Notes under the pieces: generated by a model | The model's database searches: none | The model's input: only the letters and a program-made list of their open reading frames with translations | What the model was told of the DNA's origin: nothing | Program-made: the position numbers and the translations under genes | Shown: piece after piece, positions 43,027 to 51,974 of the stretch | Layout of the letters: each line of letters begins with the position of its first letter | How positions within the stretch are numbered: position 1 is the stretch's first letter | DNA from: Candidatus Desulfofervidus auxilii | GTDB taxonomy: Bacteria; Desulfobacterota; Desulfofervidia; Desulfofervidales; Desulfofervidaceae | Direction of reading: 5' to 3' | Assembly (NCBI RefSeq): GCF_001577525.1 | Contig: NZ_CP013015.1 | Location: 694,477 to 758,476, forward strand | Length of the DNA stretch: 64,000 bases

Positions 43027-43796
43027 GAAAATTTAAGACTTCAAACTTAATAATTAAAACCACTTTAGGCATCTTGATTCTGACATTCACAATGTATACC
43101 ATGGCGTTTGCACAGGAGACTTCTATACCTGGTATTCACATTGAATTAGGGGAAAATAATTCACCTCAGAAGGTTTCGGTTTTAATCCAAATATTATTAA
43201 TTCTCACTTTACTTTCTTTAGCCCCATCTATACTTATCATGATGACTTCATTTACCAGATTGTGTGTAGTTTTTTCTCTGTTGCGTCATGCCATAGGCAC
43301 ACAGCAAATGCCCCCTAACCAATTGCTTATTGGACTTTCTTTATTTCTTACATTTTTTATTATGACTCCTGTCTTTAAAGACATAAATAAAAATGCCTTA
43401 TCTCCTTATTTAGAAAATAAGATTTCTCAAAAAGAGGCATTACAGCAAGCAGTAGAGCCTATTCGTAAATTTATGTTTAAACACACCAGAAAGAGCGATT
43501 TAGCACTTTTTTTGAATATTTCAAAACAGAGAAAACCTAAAAATCAGTCAGAAGTGGGAACACTTACTTTAATTCCGGCCTTTGTGATTAGCGAACTAAA
43601 GACTGCATTTGAGATTGGTTTTATTCTTTATATCCCTTTTTTGATGATAGATATGTTAGTAGCAAGTGTGCTTCTTTCTATGGGAATGATGATGCTTCCT
43701 CCGTTTATGATTTCTCTTCCTTTTAAGTTAATACTTTTTGTATTGGTAGATGGATGGCATCTGATTGTAGGCTCTTTAGTAAGGGGGTTTATGTAA
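43023..43796 (+). CDS. fliP: Flagellar export gate protein FliP
   Basis: 257 residues. Cleavable-type N-terminal signal (to ~31), then MMTSFTRLCVVFSLLRHAIGTQQMPPNQ, a FliP signature, and the C-terminal SVLLSMGMMMLPPFMISLPFKL helices. Forms the export-gate pentamer with FliQ and FliR. Confidence 0.96.
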   Translation: MRKFKTSNLIIKTTLGILILTFTMYTMAFAQETSIPGIHIELGENNSPQKVSVLIQILLILTLLSLAPSILIMMTSFTRLCVVFSLLRHAIGTQQMPPNQLLIGLSLFLTFFIMTPVFKDINKNALSPYLENKISQKEALQQAVEPIRKFMFKHTRKSDLALFLNISKQRKPKNQSEVGTLTLIPAFVISELKTAFEIGFILYIPFLMIDMLVASVLLSMGMMMLPPFMISLPFKLILFVLVDGWHLIVGSLVRGFM

Positions 43797-43797
43797 C

Positions 43798-44067
43798 ATG
43801 ACTCCTGAATTTCTTATGGGTTTTGCAAGGCAGGCGATTGAGACTATGCTTTTGGTCTCAGCCCCTCTTTTAGGAGTAGCACTTTTAGTAGGTTTACTGA
43901 TTGCTATTTTCCAGGCAATAACCCAGGTTCATGAAATGACCCTTACATTTGTTCCTAAAATTGTGGCAGTTATGTTGATGTTACTTTTCCTTCTACCATG
44001 GATTTCACAAAAAATAATATGTTTTACTCAAAACGTAATTATAAGTATTGCTCAATATGGCAGGTAA
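43798..44067 (+). CDS. fliQ: Flagellar export gate protein FliQ
   Basis: 89 residues, two membrane helices. Family motifs GLLIAIFQAITQVHEMTLTF and PKIVAVMLMLL. Starts 1 bp after the fliP stop. Confidence 0.96.
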   Translation: MTPEFLMGFARQAIETMLLVSAPLLGVALLVGLLIAIFQAITQVHEMTLTFVPKIVAVMLMLLFLLPWISQKIICFTQNVIISIAQYGR

Positions 44068-44070
44068 GGT

Positions 44071-44835
44071 ATGACCATTAGTTTTCATTTAGATGAATTT
44101 AAGATATTTTTCTTGATTTTGATCCGGATAAGTATAGTGCTTTTTTCCCTTCCCTTCTTTAACAACATAAACATTCCAAACATGACCAAGGCAGCTATGG
44201 CACTGGCATTTACTATATTTTTGTTTCCTACAATTACATTAGAAAAAGCACCTAATTCTTTTGTTTTATTGATTATTTCTGAGTTAATTATAGGTATAGT
44301 CTTGAGTCTGGCAATCAATTTTATATTTTGTGCTGCTCAGCTTGCAGGACAATTGATAGGCTATCAAATGGGACTTCTCATTCCAGGAGCCATAGACCCC
44401 CAATTTGGGATACAGTCTTCTCTTTTGGCTAACTTTGCATATCTTTTAGCTTTTACTATGTTTCTAGTTCTCAATGGGCATTATTTATTGATCAAAGCCA
44501 TTATCTTAAGCTTTGAGTGGGTAAGGCCTGGGAGTTTATTTATAACTACTGCCCTTTGTAAAAAGATAATCTTTTTAAGTGGAGAGATGTTTAAATTGGC
44601 TATAAAGATAGCAGCACCTGTCTCAATAGCATTGCTGTTTACAGAATTTTCCTTAGGTATTATAGCCAAAACAGTCCCTCAGATGGAGGTTTTGGTTGCA
44701 GGATTTCCTTTAAAAATAGCAGTGGGTTTTATTCTTTTGGGTCTATCTCTGAATATGTTTCTTCACATTATGAAAGGAAATTTTAATACTCTTGGTTTTA
44801 ACCTAATTCAAATAATTAAGCTTATGCCTAGGTAG
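44071..44835 (+). CDS. fliR: Flagellar export gate protein FliR
   Basis: 254 residues, about six hydrophobic segments. AGQLIGYQMGLLIPGAIDPQFG and the C-terminal PQMEVLVAGFPLKIAVGF segment are typical of FliR. Single copy in the gate, nucleating the helical assembly with FliP and FliQ. Confidence 0.95.
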   Translation: MTISFHLDEFKIFFLILIRISIVLFSLPFFNNINIPNMTKAAMALAFTIFLFPTITLEKAPNSFVLLIISELIIGIVLSLAINFIFCAAQLAGQLIGYQMGLLIPGAIDPQFGIQSSLLANFAYLLAFTMFLVLNGHYLLIKAIILSFEWVRPGSLFITTALCKKIIFLSGEMFKLAIKIAAPVSIALLFTEFSLGIIAKTVPQMEVLVAGFPLKIAVGFILLGLSLNMFLHIMKGNFNTLGFNLIQIIKLMPR

Positions 44836-44843
44836 GAGGAGAA

Positions 44844-45887
44844 GTGCCAGAAAATAAGACTGAGAAGGCAACACCCAGAAAAAGACAGAAAGCAAGAGAA
44901 AAGGGGCAAGTAGCAAAAAGTCGTGAGATTCCATGTGTTATGACACTTATTACCGGCATTACTGTGCTTTATTTTTATGGGTCACATATGTATCAAAGAT
45001 TTAGAGGATTTTCTCAATATCTATTTGTGAATCCATCTATGGAACAGCTCCATCTATTGCCTCATCTGGTTTTAAAAGAATTTGCCTTTATGATAACTCC
45101 TATTATGGCTGGTGTTCTTATAGTGGCTATAATGGCTAATATATCTCAAGTAGGTTTTCTTTTCAGTGTAGAAGCTATTTCCTTTGACCTTTCTAAAATA
45201 GACCCCATAAATGGTATAAAAAGACTATTTTCTAAACAAATGGTTGTGGAAGTTTTTAAGTCTATAGCAAAGATTGCTATTGTAGGATTTGTGGTATTTA
45301 GCATTATAAAAGGGGAAATAAGCAATCTAATAACTTTAATGGATAGAGAGGTGGGAGCAATTTTTAAATATTTAATGGTTGTTTCATTTAAGATAATAAT
45401 TTATGTGGCCCCCATTATGGTAATTCTTGCAGCAATAGACTATGCCTTTCAAAAATGGGAGTTTGAAAGGAATCTAAAAATGACAAGGGAAGAAGTAAAG
45501 GAAGAATTCAGGCAGACAGAGGGTGACCCTTTGGTTAAGGCTAGGATAAGGAGCTTACAAAGACAGATGGCAAAACAAAGAATGATGAAGGATGTTCCTA
45601 AGGCAGATGTGATTATAAAAAACCCTACCCATTTAGCTGTTGCTTTAAGGTATGTAAAGGAAGAAATGCATGCTCCTAAGGTAATTGCCAAAGGTGCAGG
45701 TATTATTGCAGAAAAAATTGAGGAAATTGCAAAATCTCATGGAATTCCTGTTATCCAGAATAAAAAACTAGCTCAAGCATTATATAAAATGGTGGAAATA
45801 GGAGAGGAAATACCTGCAGTTCTTTATCAAGCAGTAGCTGAGGTATTGGCCTATATCTACAGGCTTAGAGGTGAAATGAATGAATAG
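44844..45887 (+). CDS. flhB: Export substrate-specificity switch FlhB
   Basis: 347 residues with a GTG start after TAGGAGGAG. Start PENKTEKATPRKRQKAREKGQVAKS is characteristic. Four membrane segments, then the cytoplasmic domain with the autocleavage site Asn260-Pro-Thr-His263. FliK contacts this domain to switch export from rod/hook to filament proteins. Overlaps flhA by 8 bp. Confidence 0.96.
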   Translation: MPENKTEKATPRKRQKAREKGQVAKSREIPCVMTLITGITVLYFYGSHMYQRFRGFSQYLFVNPSMEQLHLLPHLVLKEFAFMITPIMAGVLIVAIMANISQVGFLFSVEAISFDLSKIDPINGIKRLFSKQMVVEVFKSIAKIAIVGFVVFSIIKGEISNLITLMDREVGAIFKYLMVVSFKIIIYVAPIMVILAAIDYAFQKWEFERNLKMTREEVKEEFRQTEGDPLVKARIRSLQRQMAKQRMMKDVPKADVIIKNPTHLAVALRYVKEEMHAPKVIAKGAGIIAEKIEEIAKSHGIPVIQNKKLAQALYKMVEIGEEIPAVLYQAVAEVLAYIYRLRGEMNE

Positions 45888-47940
45888 AAAAGTAACTGTG
45901 ATGGATAATCCAGGTATGCAAATGGGAAGTGAAGTAGCACTCTCTCTGGGAATATTGGCTATCTTAATAATTATCCTTATTCCTTTACCCACTACTTTGC
46001 TTGATATGCTTTTGATATTTAGTATTTCTTCTTCTATAATAATACTTCTCATAGCGTTATATACAGTTAAGCCATTAGACCTTTCTATATTTCCATCTAT
46101 TTTATTAGTGATTACCCTTTTTAGACTCTCTCTAAATGTGGCATCCACTAAACTTATCCTTCTCCATGGCAATGAAGGTCCATTTGCAGCAGGTAAGGTA
46201 ATAAAATCCTTTGGCAACGTGGTAGTGGGTGGAAATTATGTAGTAGGATTTGTGATATTTATAATACTGGTAGTAATCAATTTTATTGTAATTACTAAAG
46301 GTGCAGCAAGGATTGCAGAAGTGGCAGCACGGTTCACATTGGATGCCATGCCTGGCAAGCAAATGTCTATTGATGCAGACCTCAATGCAGGGCTTATAGA
46401 TGAAAATGAAGCTAGGGAGAGAAGGGCCTTAATCACTAAGGAGGCAGACTTTTACGGAGCCATGGATGGTGCCAGCAAGTTTGTCAGAGGCGATGCTATT
46501 GCAGGAATTTTTATCACTTTAGTAAATATTATAGGGGGATTAATTATAGGTGTCTTTCAGAAGAAAATGGGATTGGGGGAAGCAGCCCAAAATTATACCT
46601 TGCTCACCATAGGAGATGGACTTGTCTCTCAGATTCCAGCATTGATTGTTTCTACTGCCGCAGGTATTCAGGTAACAAAAGCCAGTTCTCAAGAAAGCAT
46701 AGGAGGAGAATTTGCTAAACAGATATTCTTGGAACCTGATGCTATAATAATGGCTTCAGGAATTATATTCTTATTGGGATTAGTGCCTGGTTTCCCTCAT
46801 CTAACTTTTATAATTTTCTCTGTTATGGTGGCTTTTTTAGGGTATCTAGCCAAAAAGATGGAAAAAGTAAACTTGACTAAACAGGAAGTCAAAAAAACCA
46901 CTCCTGAAACTGAATCCATAGAGTCTTTACCTCCTTTAGATATTTTAGAACTGGAAATAGGTTATGGTTTAATTTCTTTGGTAGACCCAGAACAAAGCGG
47001 CGAGCTTTTAGAAAGAATAAAGGCTTTAAGACGTCAGTTTGCCCTTGAGATGGGGATTATTATTCCTAAAGTTCATATAATAGATAACCTAAAATTAAAA
47101 TCAGGAGAATACGTTATTGTGATCAAAGGAATAGAAAGAGCTAGAGGGGAGATTATGACTGGCCATTACTTAGCTATAGAAACAGGGGAGATAAAAGAGA
47201 AAATACAGGGCATAAAGACCAAGGAGCCAGTTTTTGGTCTTCCAGCCTTATGGATTTCTGAAAAAGAAAAGGAAAAGGCACAAGTTTCAGGGTATACTGT
47301 AGTTGACCCATCTACTATTATAGCTACACATTTGAGTGAAATAATAAAATCTTATGCCCATGAGCTTTTAACCCGGCAGGAGGTCCAAAACATACTTGAT
47401 AGTGTTTCTAGGCAGTATCCAAAACTGGTTGAAGAGTTGACGCCATCTATTCTTCCATTAGGAAGTATTCAAAAAGTCCTTAAAAATCTTTTAAAAGAAA
47501 GGGTTTCTATTAGGGATTCACTTACTATTTTAGAGACATTGGCTGATTATGGAATTAACATTAAAGACCCTGATTTACTCACTGAATATGTAAGAACAGC
47601 CATATCAGCTTCTATTATTAAACCATATTTAACAGACAATACCCTTAGGGTATTAATTACAGACCAAGATATTGAAGAAATTATTAAAAAAAGCATGGAA
47701 GATAACGCTTCTTTAACACCTGAAATTATGCAAAAGATTTTAACGTGCATAAAAGACACTATAAATGCCACACCTACTCTACCTCATCCTATCATCCTTT
47801 GTTCTCCGGATATAAGAATGTTCTTAAAGAAACTAACACTGCAATCTATGCCCCAATTAGTAGTATTGTCTACCAATGAAATACCGCCTAACGTAAAAAT
47901 AAATATAGAAAAGAGGGTGAGCTTAAAACATGTTAACTAG
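45880..47940 (+). CDS. flhA: Flagellar export gate protein FlhA
   Basis: 686 residues. ATG with AGAGGTG 6 nt upstream. Eight N-terminal membrane helices, with the FHIPEP-family loop (ARFTLDAMPGKQMSIDADLNAGLI), then a large cytoplasmic domain that binds chaperones and substrates. Forms the nonameric export ring. Overlaps flhF by 11 bp. Confidence 0.97.
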   Translation: MNRKVTVMDNPGMQMGSEVALSLGILAILIIILIPLPTTLLDMLLIFSISSSIIILLIALYTVKPLDLSIFPSILLVITLFRLSLNVASTKLILLHGNEGPFAAGKVIKSFGNVVVGGNYVVGFVIFIILVVINFIVITKGAARIAEVAARFTLDAMPGKQMSIDADLNAGLIDENEARERRALITKEADFYGAMDGASKFVRGDAIAGIFITLVNIIGGLIIGVFQKKMGLGEAAQNYTLLTIGDGLVSQIPALIVSTAAGIQVTKASSQESIGGEFAKQIFLEPDAIIMASGIIFLLGLVPGFPHLTFIIFSVMVAFLGYLAKKMEKVNLTKQEVKKTTPETESIESLPPLDILELEIGYGLISLVDPEQSGELLERIKALRRQFALEMGIIIPKVHIIDNLKLKSGEYVIVIKGIERARGEIMTGHYLAIETGEIKEKIQGIKTKEPVFGLPALWISEKEKEKAQVSGYTVVDPSTIIATHLSEIIKSYAHELLTRQEVQNILDSVSRQYPKLVEELTPSILPLGSIQKVLKNLLKERVSIRDSLTILETLADYGINIKDPDLLTEYVRTAISASIIKPYLTDNTLRVLITDQDIEEIIKKSMEDNASLTPEIMQKILTCIKDTINATPTLPHPIILCSPDIRMFLKKLTLQSMPQLVVLSTNEIPPNVKINIEKRVSLKHVN

Positions 47941-49006
47941 AAAATATCAAGCAAGAGATATTCAAACTGCCTTAGATTTAGTAAAGAAAGACCTTGGTCC
48001 TGATGCCATAATTTTTTCTATAAATAAAGTAAATGATTCAAATTTTTTAGAAACAACCGAAGTAGTGGCTGGAAAAGATTACCCATCAGAAAAGATAGAT
48101 GAAACTTCATCATTAATTAAGTTAAAAGAAGACTTAGAATTTATTAAAAGCATATTTATTCAATTTTTAAGCAACTGTGAGGAAAATATTAAAACAAATA
48201 AAGACCTTTTTAATATTTATAGCAGATTTGTAGCCTATGGTATTGATGAGACATGGATATCTAAATTTATTAAAAAGATAGAATACAAAAAGGAAGCCTT
48301 AATTTCTACCATATTATCTCATTTAAAAGATAGCATAAGGGTAATTGACCTATGTAGTCAAAAGCATTCCAGGATATGGGCATTTATAGGTCCTACCGGT
48401 GTGGGGAAGACTACTACTATAGCCAAATTGGCAACTAGATTTGCATTAGAAGGAAGAAAACTGGCTGTGGCCGCGGCTGGTAGCTTTCGCATTGGCACTA
48501 TAGAGCAATTAAAAGGTTATACAGACATTATAGGGATGTGTTTTGAATGTATTTCAAAACCAGAATTACTTAAAAGATTTATTGAAAATCATAAAAATAA
48601 AGATTTTATTCTGATTGATACTCCAGGAGGAAATCCCAATGATCCAATTTATCTAAATCAGTTAAAAGAAATCCTAATGGTTCATCCTTCTATTGAAAAA
48701 CACCTGGTTTTAAGTGCTACTACCAAAGACAAGGATTTAAGTAGAATTTATAATCAATTTACTATATTTCCTATAAAAAGCTATGTTTTTACAAAAATCG
48801 ATGAAACTCAAGAATATAGTGGCATTTTTAATCAATTGATAAGAACCCATATTCCCGTTTCTTGGATAGGAATAGGCCAAAGGATTCCTCATGATATAGA
48901 AATGGCTTCAAAGGCAAAAATTGCTAGTTTGATATTAGATAACATACTAGTTAGGCGCAATGGCTCAATGCAGAATGCAGAATGTAAATTGAAAAATGCA
49001 AAATGA
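47930..49006 (+). CDS. flhF: Flagellar placement GTPase FlhF, with repeat-derived C-terminus
   Basis: 358 residues. An N-terminal FlhF region (VKKDLGPDAIIFS), then an SRP-type NG domain: P-loop GPTGVGKT at ~154-161, IDTPGG (usually DTAGR/DTPG), and TKIDE. In the segment that is normally DT/SxR, FlhF here has GSFR, with Gly184 where an Asp normally coordinates Mg. The last ~17 residues (RRNGSMQNAECKLKNAK) are encoded by an antisense fragment of the intergenic repeat family, so the original stop was lost. Determines number and position of flagella together with FlhG. Confidence 0.92.
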   Translation: MLTRKYQARDIQTALDLVKKDLGPDAIIFSINKVNDSNFLETTEVVAGKDYPSEKIDETSSLIKLKEDLEFIKSIFIQFLSNCEENIKTNKDLFNIYSRFVAYGIDETWISKFIKKIEYKKEALISTILSHLKDSIRVIDLCSQKHSRIWAFIGPTGVGKTTTIAKLATRFALEGRKLAVAAAGSFRIGTIEQLKGYTDIIGMCFECISKPELLKRFIENHKNKDFILIDTPGGNPNDPIYLNQLKEILMVHPSIEKHLVLSATTKDKDLSRIYNQFTIFPIKSYVFTKIDETQEYSGIFNQLIRTHIPVSWIGIGQRIPHDIEMASKAKIASLILDNILVRRNGSMQNAECKLKNAK

Positions 49007-49088
49007 TAAAAGTTTTGGATTACTTTGCACTTTGCAATCTTCATTTTACATTGGAGCGAAGCGACAAGTATTCACGCTGCGCTTCGCT
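48954..49088. repeat. Fragment of the interspersed repeat at the flhF 3' end, with hairpin
   Basis: 48956-49003 is the reverse complement of the module at 21699-21741 and 22358-22398 ('...CAATGGCTCAATGCAGAATG...'). 49029-49049 matches, reversed, a module at 60968-60988. A stem AGCGAAGCG (49055) / CGCTTCGCT (49080) follows and may act as a processing or termination signal between flhF and flhG. Confidence 0.75.
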
Positions 49089-49152
49089 TGTCCTTCGGGA
49101 ATACAATACGATGTTGGAACTAAATTAAGTATTCAGAAATAAGGAGTTTTAT

Positions 49153-49983
49153 ATGAAAAATCCAGTGAGGACCATAGCATTTACTAGTGGAAAAGGTGGA
49201 GTAGGGAAGACCAATACCGTGATTAATCTGGGTTTGAGTTTAGTGTATATGGGTAAGAAGGTTTTGATAATAGACGCCGACCTCGGTTTGGCTAACGTTG
49301 ATGTGTTATTAGGCCTGTTTTGTAAATACAACACTAGCCATGTATTTTCTGGAGATAAAACCTTAAATGAAATCATTATTGAAATACCACAGGGATTGTT
49401 AATAATACCTGCTTCATCTGGAATTCAGGAATTAACACAGCTTGATTATGAGAAAAAGCTTATTTTACTTAATGAAATTGATTCTCTAAACTATGATATA
49501 GACTTTCTTTTTATAGATACTGCTCCTGGGATATCTTCTAATGTAATGTATTTTAATATAGCCGCTCAGGAGAGGGTATTAATTGTTACTCCCGAGCCCA
49601 GCTCTCTAACCGATGCTTATGCTACGATTAAGGTTCTATCAACCAAATATAAACAAAGATACTTTAAATTAATAGTAAACTGGGTTCCCAATTCAAGACA
49701 AGCTAAAGAGATTTATGGAAAATTAACTAGGGTGGTAAATAGATTTCTTAATGGAGTATCCATTGAATATCTGGGTTTTATACCCTATGATGAGAGCCTT
49801 AAAAAGGCAGTAGCCAGGCAGAAACCAGTAGTAGATATATATCCTAATTGTTATTGTTCAAAAAAATTCATAGACTTAGCTAGAAATATATGCCAACAAT
49901 CTGTTCCTTCTTATTTTGACGGTAATATAAAGTTTTTTTGGAAGAGGTTATTGCTGGATACCAGAACACTAGATACGGGTTAA
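49153..49983 (+). CDS. flhG: MinD-like ATPase FlhG (FleN/YlxH)
   Basis: 276 residues. Deviant Walker A GKGGVGKT at 13-20, IIDADLGLANVDVLLG and LFIDTAPG are MinD/FlhG motifs. FlhG limits flagellar number, partners FlhF, and in gammaproteobacteria restrains the FleQ/FlrA activator, which is relevant because the FlrA-like protein here has no regulatory domain. The C-terminal tail (LLDTRTLDTG) has the look of read-in repeat text. Separated from flhF by 146 bp of repeat. Confidence 0.94.
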   Translation: MKNPVRTIAFTSGKGGVGKTNTVINLGLSLVYMGKKVLIIDADLGLANVDVLLGLFCKYNTSHVFSGDKTLNEIIIEIPQGLLIIPASSGIQELTQLDYEKKLILLNEIDSLNYDIDFLFIDTAPGISSNVMYFNIAAQERVLIVTPEPSSLTDAYATIKVLSTKYKQRYFKLIVNWVPNSRQAKEIYGKLTRVVNRFLNGVSIEYLGFIPYDESLKKAVARQKPVVDIYPNCYCSKKFIDLARNICQQSVPSYFDGNIKFFWKRLLLDTRTLDTG

Positions 49984-49989
49984 GGTAGT

Positions 49990-50709
49990 ATGGATAAATT
50001 AAAAAATTATCAACAAGTTTTACAAAAAAAATCAGTCGTTTGTCCCATTAAAGAAGAATTAGTTATGAAATATATGCCATTAGTTAAATATGTAATGGGT
50101 AGGATTGCACACCGTCTTCCCTCTCATGTTTCCTATGAGGATTTGATAAGTGCAGGCATTATAGGATTGATAGATGCTATAAAAAAATACGACCCTTCAA
50201 AAAATACAGAGTTTAAAACCTATGCTTATTATCGCATAAAGGGAGCCATACTTGATGAGCTAAGGGCTATGGACTGGATGCCCAGGTCCATGAGAAAAAA
50301 GGCAAAAACTATAGAAGATACCTATCATAAATTAGAAAAAAAACTGGGACGTCAAGCAAACGATGAAGAAGTGGCCTCTGAGCTAGGTATAGAATGTGAT
50401 GAATTTTATAAATTACTAGAAGAATGTAAAAATATGGTGATTTTAACCGCTGAGGAAATAGAGAATTATATTGCGGAAGATTGGACACTTCATCTTTTAG
50501 AGATTAAAGAAATATTGGCATTGGCCATAAAAACACTCTCAGAGAAAGAAAAGATGGTAATATCCATGTATTATTATGACCAATTAACTATGAAAGAAAT
50601 TGGTTATGTTTTAGGGTTAAGTGAATCAAGGATTTCTCAAATACATACCAAGGCAATTCTCAAACTTCGAGCTAAACTTAAACAGGATTTAAAAATAAAT
50701 GATAAATGA
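49990..50709 (+). CDS. fliA: Flagellar sigma factor sigma-28, FliA
   Basis: 239 residues. Region 2 (DLISAGIIGLIDAIKKYDP; EFKTYAYYRIKGAILDELR), region 3 (MRKKAKTIEDTYHKLEKKLGR) and region 4 (MKEIGYVLGLSESRISQIHTKA) are all of the FliA/WhiG type. It should read the GCCGATAA promoters of fliC and flgM in this window and is held by FlgM. The stop overlaps the next small gene (ATGA). Confidence 0.96.
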   Translation: MDKLKNYQQVLQKKSVVCPIKEELVMKYMPLVKYVMGRIAHRLPSHVSYEDLISAGIIGLIDAIKKYDPSKNTEFKTYAYYRIKGAILDELRAMDWMPRSMRKKAKTIEDTYHKLEKKLGRQANDEEVASELGIECDEFYKLLEECKNMVILTAEEIENYIAEDWTLHLLEIKEILALAIKTLSEKEKMVISMYYYDQLTMKEIGYVLGLSESRISQIHTKAILKLRAKLKQDLKINDK

Positions 50710-50864
50710 AGGTAATTGAAACTTACAGAGTTAAAGATATTAATCAGGTGGGTAAAGATAAAAAGAAATTAAAGCAGCAGACTATGATGGGGAAGAAGAA
50801 ACATAAAAAAACAGAAAAAACAATTTTGGGGAATAAAGGCACTATTATAGATATTTTTGTATGA
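50706..50864 (+). CDS. 52-residue basic protein between fliA and the next gene (short gene)
   Basis: An ATG overlaps the fliA stop (ATGA) and the frame's TGA overlaps the next ATG (ATGA again), so this 52-codon frame fills the gap exactly and is translationally coupled on both sides. The product is very basic: MKVIETYRVKDIN..., a Lys-rich middle (GKKKHKKTEK), and a hydrophobic end (GTIIDIFV). No known family recognised. The double 4-bp overlap is strong evidence of a real gene. Confidence 0.7.
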   Translation: MKVIETYRVKDINQVGKDKKKLKQQTMMGKKKHKKTEKTILGNKGTIIDIFV

Positions 50865-51295
50865 TGGAAATTATTCAGGTTATTCTGGATGGATTACTGA
50901 TTCTATTAGCAATATTTTTAATCGCTGAAATTAGAAAAAAGCAGTCTATAAAAAAGCAAGCTGAGGAGTTTATATTATCTATGGAGACATTTCTAAAAGA
51001 GTCTAAAAAAATTTCTCAACAATTTGAGGAAAATTTAGATGAGAAAAAACACATAATAAAAACACTGCTTACAGAATTAAATGAAAAGATAGAAGAAGCC
51101 AATAAATATTTGAATAAACAGGAATATACAGAAACACAAGATTTGGAGAATTTAAAAAATAAAATTCTGGTTTTGCATAAACAAAATTTGGGGATAGATG
51201 AGATTGCTCAAAAACTAAATAAACCCAAAGATGAAATAGAATTAATATTGAATTTGAGAACTAATAGATTTGCAAAAGACATACCAAAATCTTGA
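50861..51295 (+). CDS. Membrane-anchored coiled-coil protein (DUF2802-like)
   Basis: 144 residues. One N-terminal membrane helix (~4-22: IQVILDGLLILLAIFLIAEI), a long coiled coil, and a C-terminal small helix-turn-helix-like motif (LHKQNLGIDEIAQKLNKPKDEIELILNL). Similar proteins close many fliA-containing operons in Desulfobacterota-type genomes (DUF2802 class, by memory). Two starts are possible (MM). Ends the motA operon. Function unknown. Confidence 0.7.
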   Translation: MMEIIQVILDGLLILLAIFLIAEIRKKQSIKKQAEEFILSMETFLKESKKISQQFEENLDEKKHIIKTLLTELNEKIEEANKYLNKQEYTETQDLENLKNKILVLHKQNLGIDEIAQKLNKPKDEIELILNLRTNRFAKDIPKS

Positions 51296-51298
51296 ATT

Positions 51299-51315
51299 TT
51301 GGCACAGAAATTGCT
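51299..51315 (+). promoter_or_regulatory. Sigma-54 promoter of the diguanylate cyclase gene
   Basis: TTGG-CACAGAAATT-GCT, exact GG-N10-GC spacing, directly after the preceding stop codon. Predicted leader 18-27 nt depending on the start used. Confidence 0.88.
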
Positions 51316-51352
51316 TAAAGGCATTTAGTATATTCAAGATAGGTTGACACTA

Positions 51353-51961
51353 GTGGCTGTTTTAGACCCATACAGAATAGAGGATGGAAATAAAATTCAA
51401 GAACAGCTCATAAATGAAGTGTATGAATTACGAAGGCAGGTAGCTGAATTAAAAAAAATAGTAATTGAATATAAAAAATTAGAAGAAAAACTCAAATACT
51501 TAAGTTTCCATGATTCTTTAACAGGTTTGTACAATCGGAATTATTTTGAAGAAGAAATGAAAAGACTGAATACTACGCGGAAATATCCTGTGGGCATCAT
51601 TATAATAGATATTGATAACCTCAAGTTTGTGAATGATACTTTTGGTCATGTTAAAGGGGATGAATTAATAAAGTATGTAGCGAATATTCTTTCTTCTATA
51701 TTCCGCAAAGAAGATGTAGTGGCACGCATAGGAGGAGATGAATTTGCAGTTATTTTACCGAATGTCAATGAAAAAATTGTTCAATCCCTTTGTAAACGGA
51801 TTAAGGATAATTGTAACAGGAACAATAACCCACTGAAAGTGAGTGTTTCCTTAGGATATGACATCCAATATGGGCAATATAAAGATATAAAAGAGGTTTT
51901 TAAAATGGCAGATAGTCGTATGTATAAAGATAAAAATGGTAAAAAATGGGCTGGGTCTTAA
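51353..51961 (+). CDS. GGDEF diguanylate cyclase
   Basis: 202 residues from the GTG preceded by AGG at 9 nt; a TTG 9 bp earlier is also possible. A short N-terminal coiled coil (~20-45) leads into a complete GGDEF domain: FHDSLTGLYNRNYF, IDIDNLKFVND, and the active site GGDEF near residue 127. It has no sensor or membrane segment, so activity would be controlled by dimerisation and by expression. Makes c-di-GMP from GTP. Its own sigma-54 promoter ties it to flagellar assembly. Convergent with a PilZ gene 13 bp away. Confidence 0.9.
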   Translation: MAVLDPYRIEDGNKIQEQLINEVYELRRQVAELKKIVIEYKKLEEKLKYLSFHDSLTGLYNRNYFEEEMKRLNTTRKYPVGIIIIDIDNLKFVNDTFGHVKGDELIKYVANILSSIFRKEDVVARIGGDEFAVILPNVNEKIVQSLCKRIKDNCNRNNNPLKVSVSLGYDIQYGQYKDIKEVFKMADSRMYKDKNGKKWAGS

Positions 51962-51974
51962 CAGCACACGATTT

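Noticed and set aside
45780..46217. 145-codon frame antisense to flhB/flhA
   Set aside because: Shadow of the conserved export genes.
49007..49040. Possible sigma-54 box TTGGATTACTTTGC before flhG
   Set aside because: GG and GC are only 8 nt apart, and the sequence belongs to a repeat fragment.
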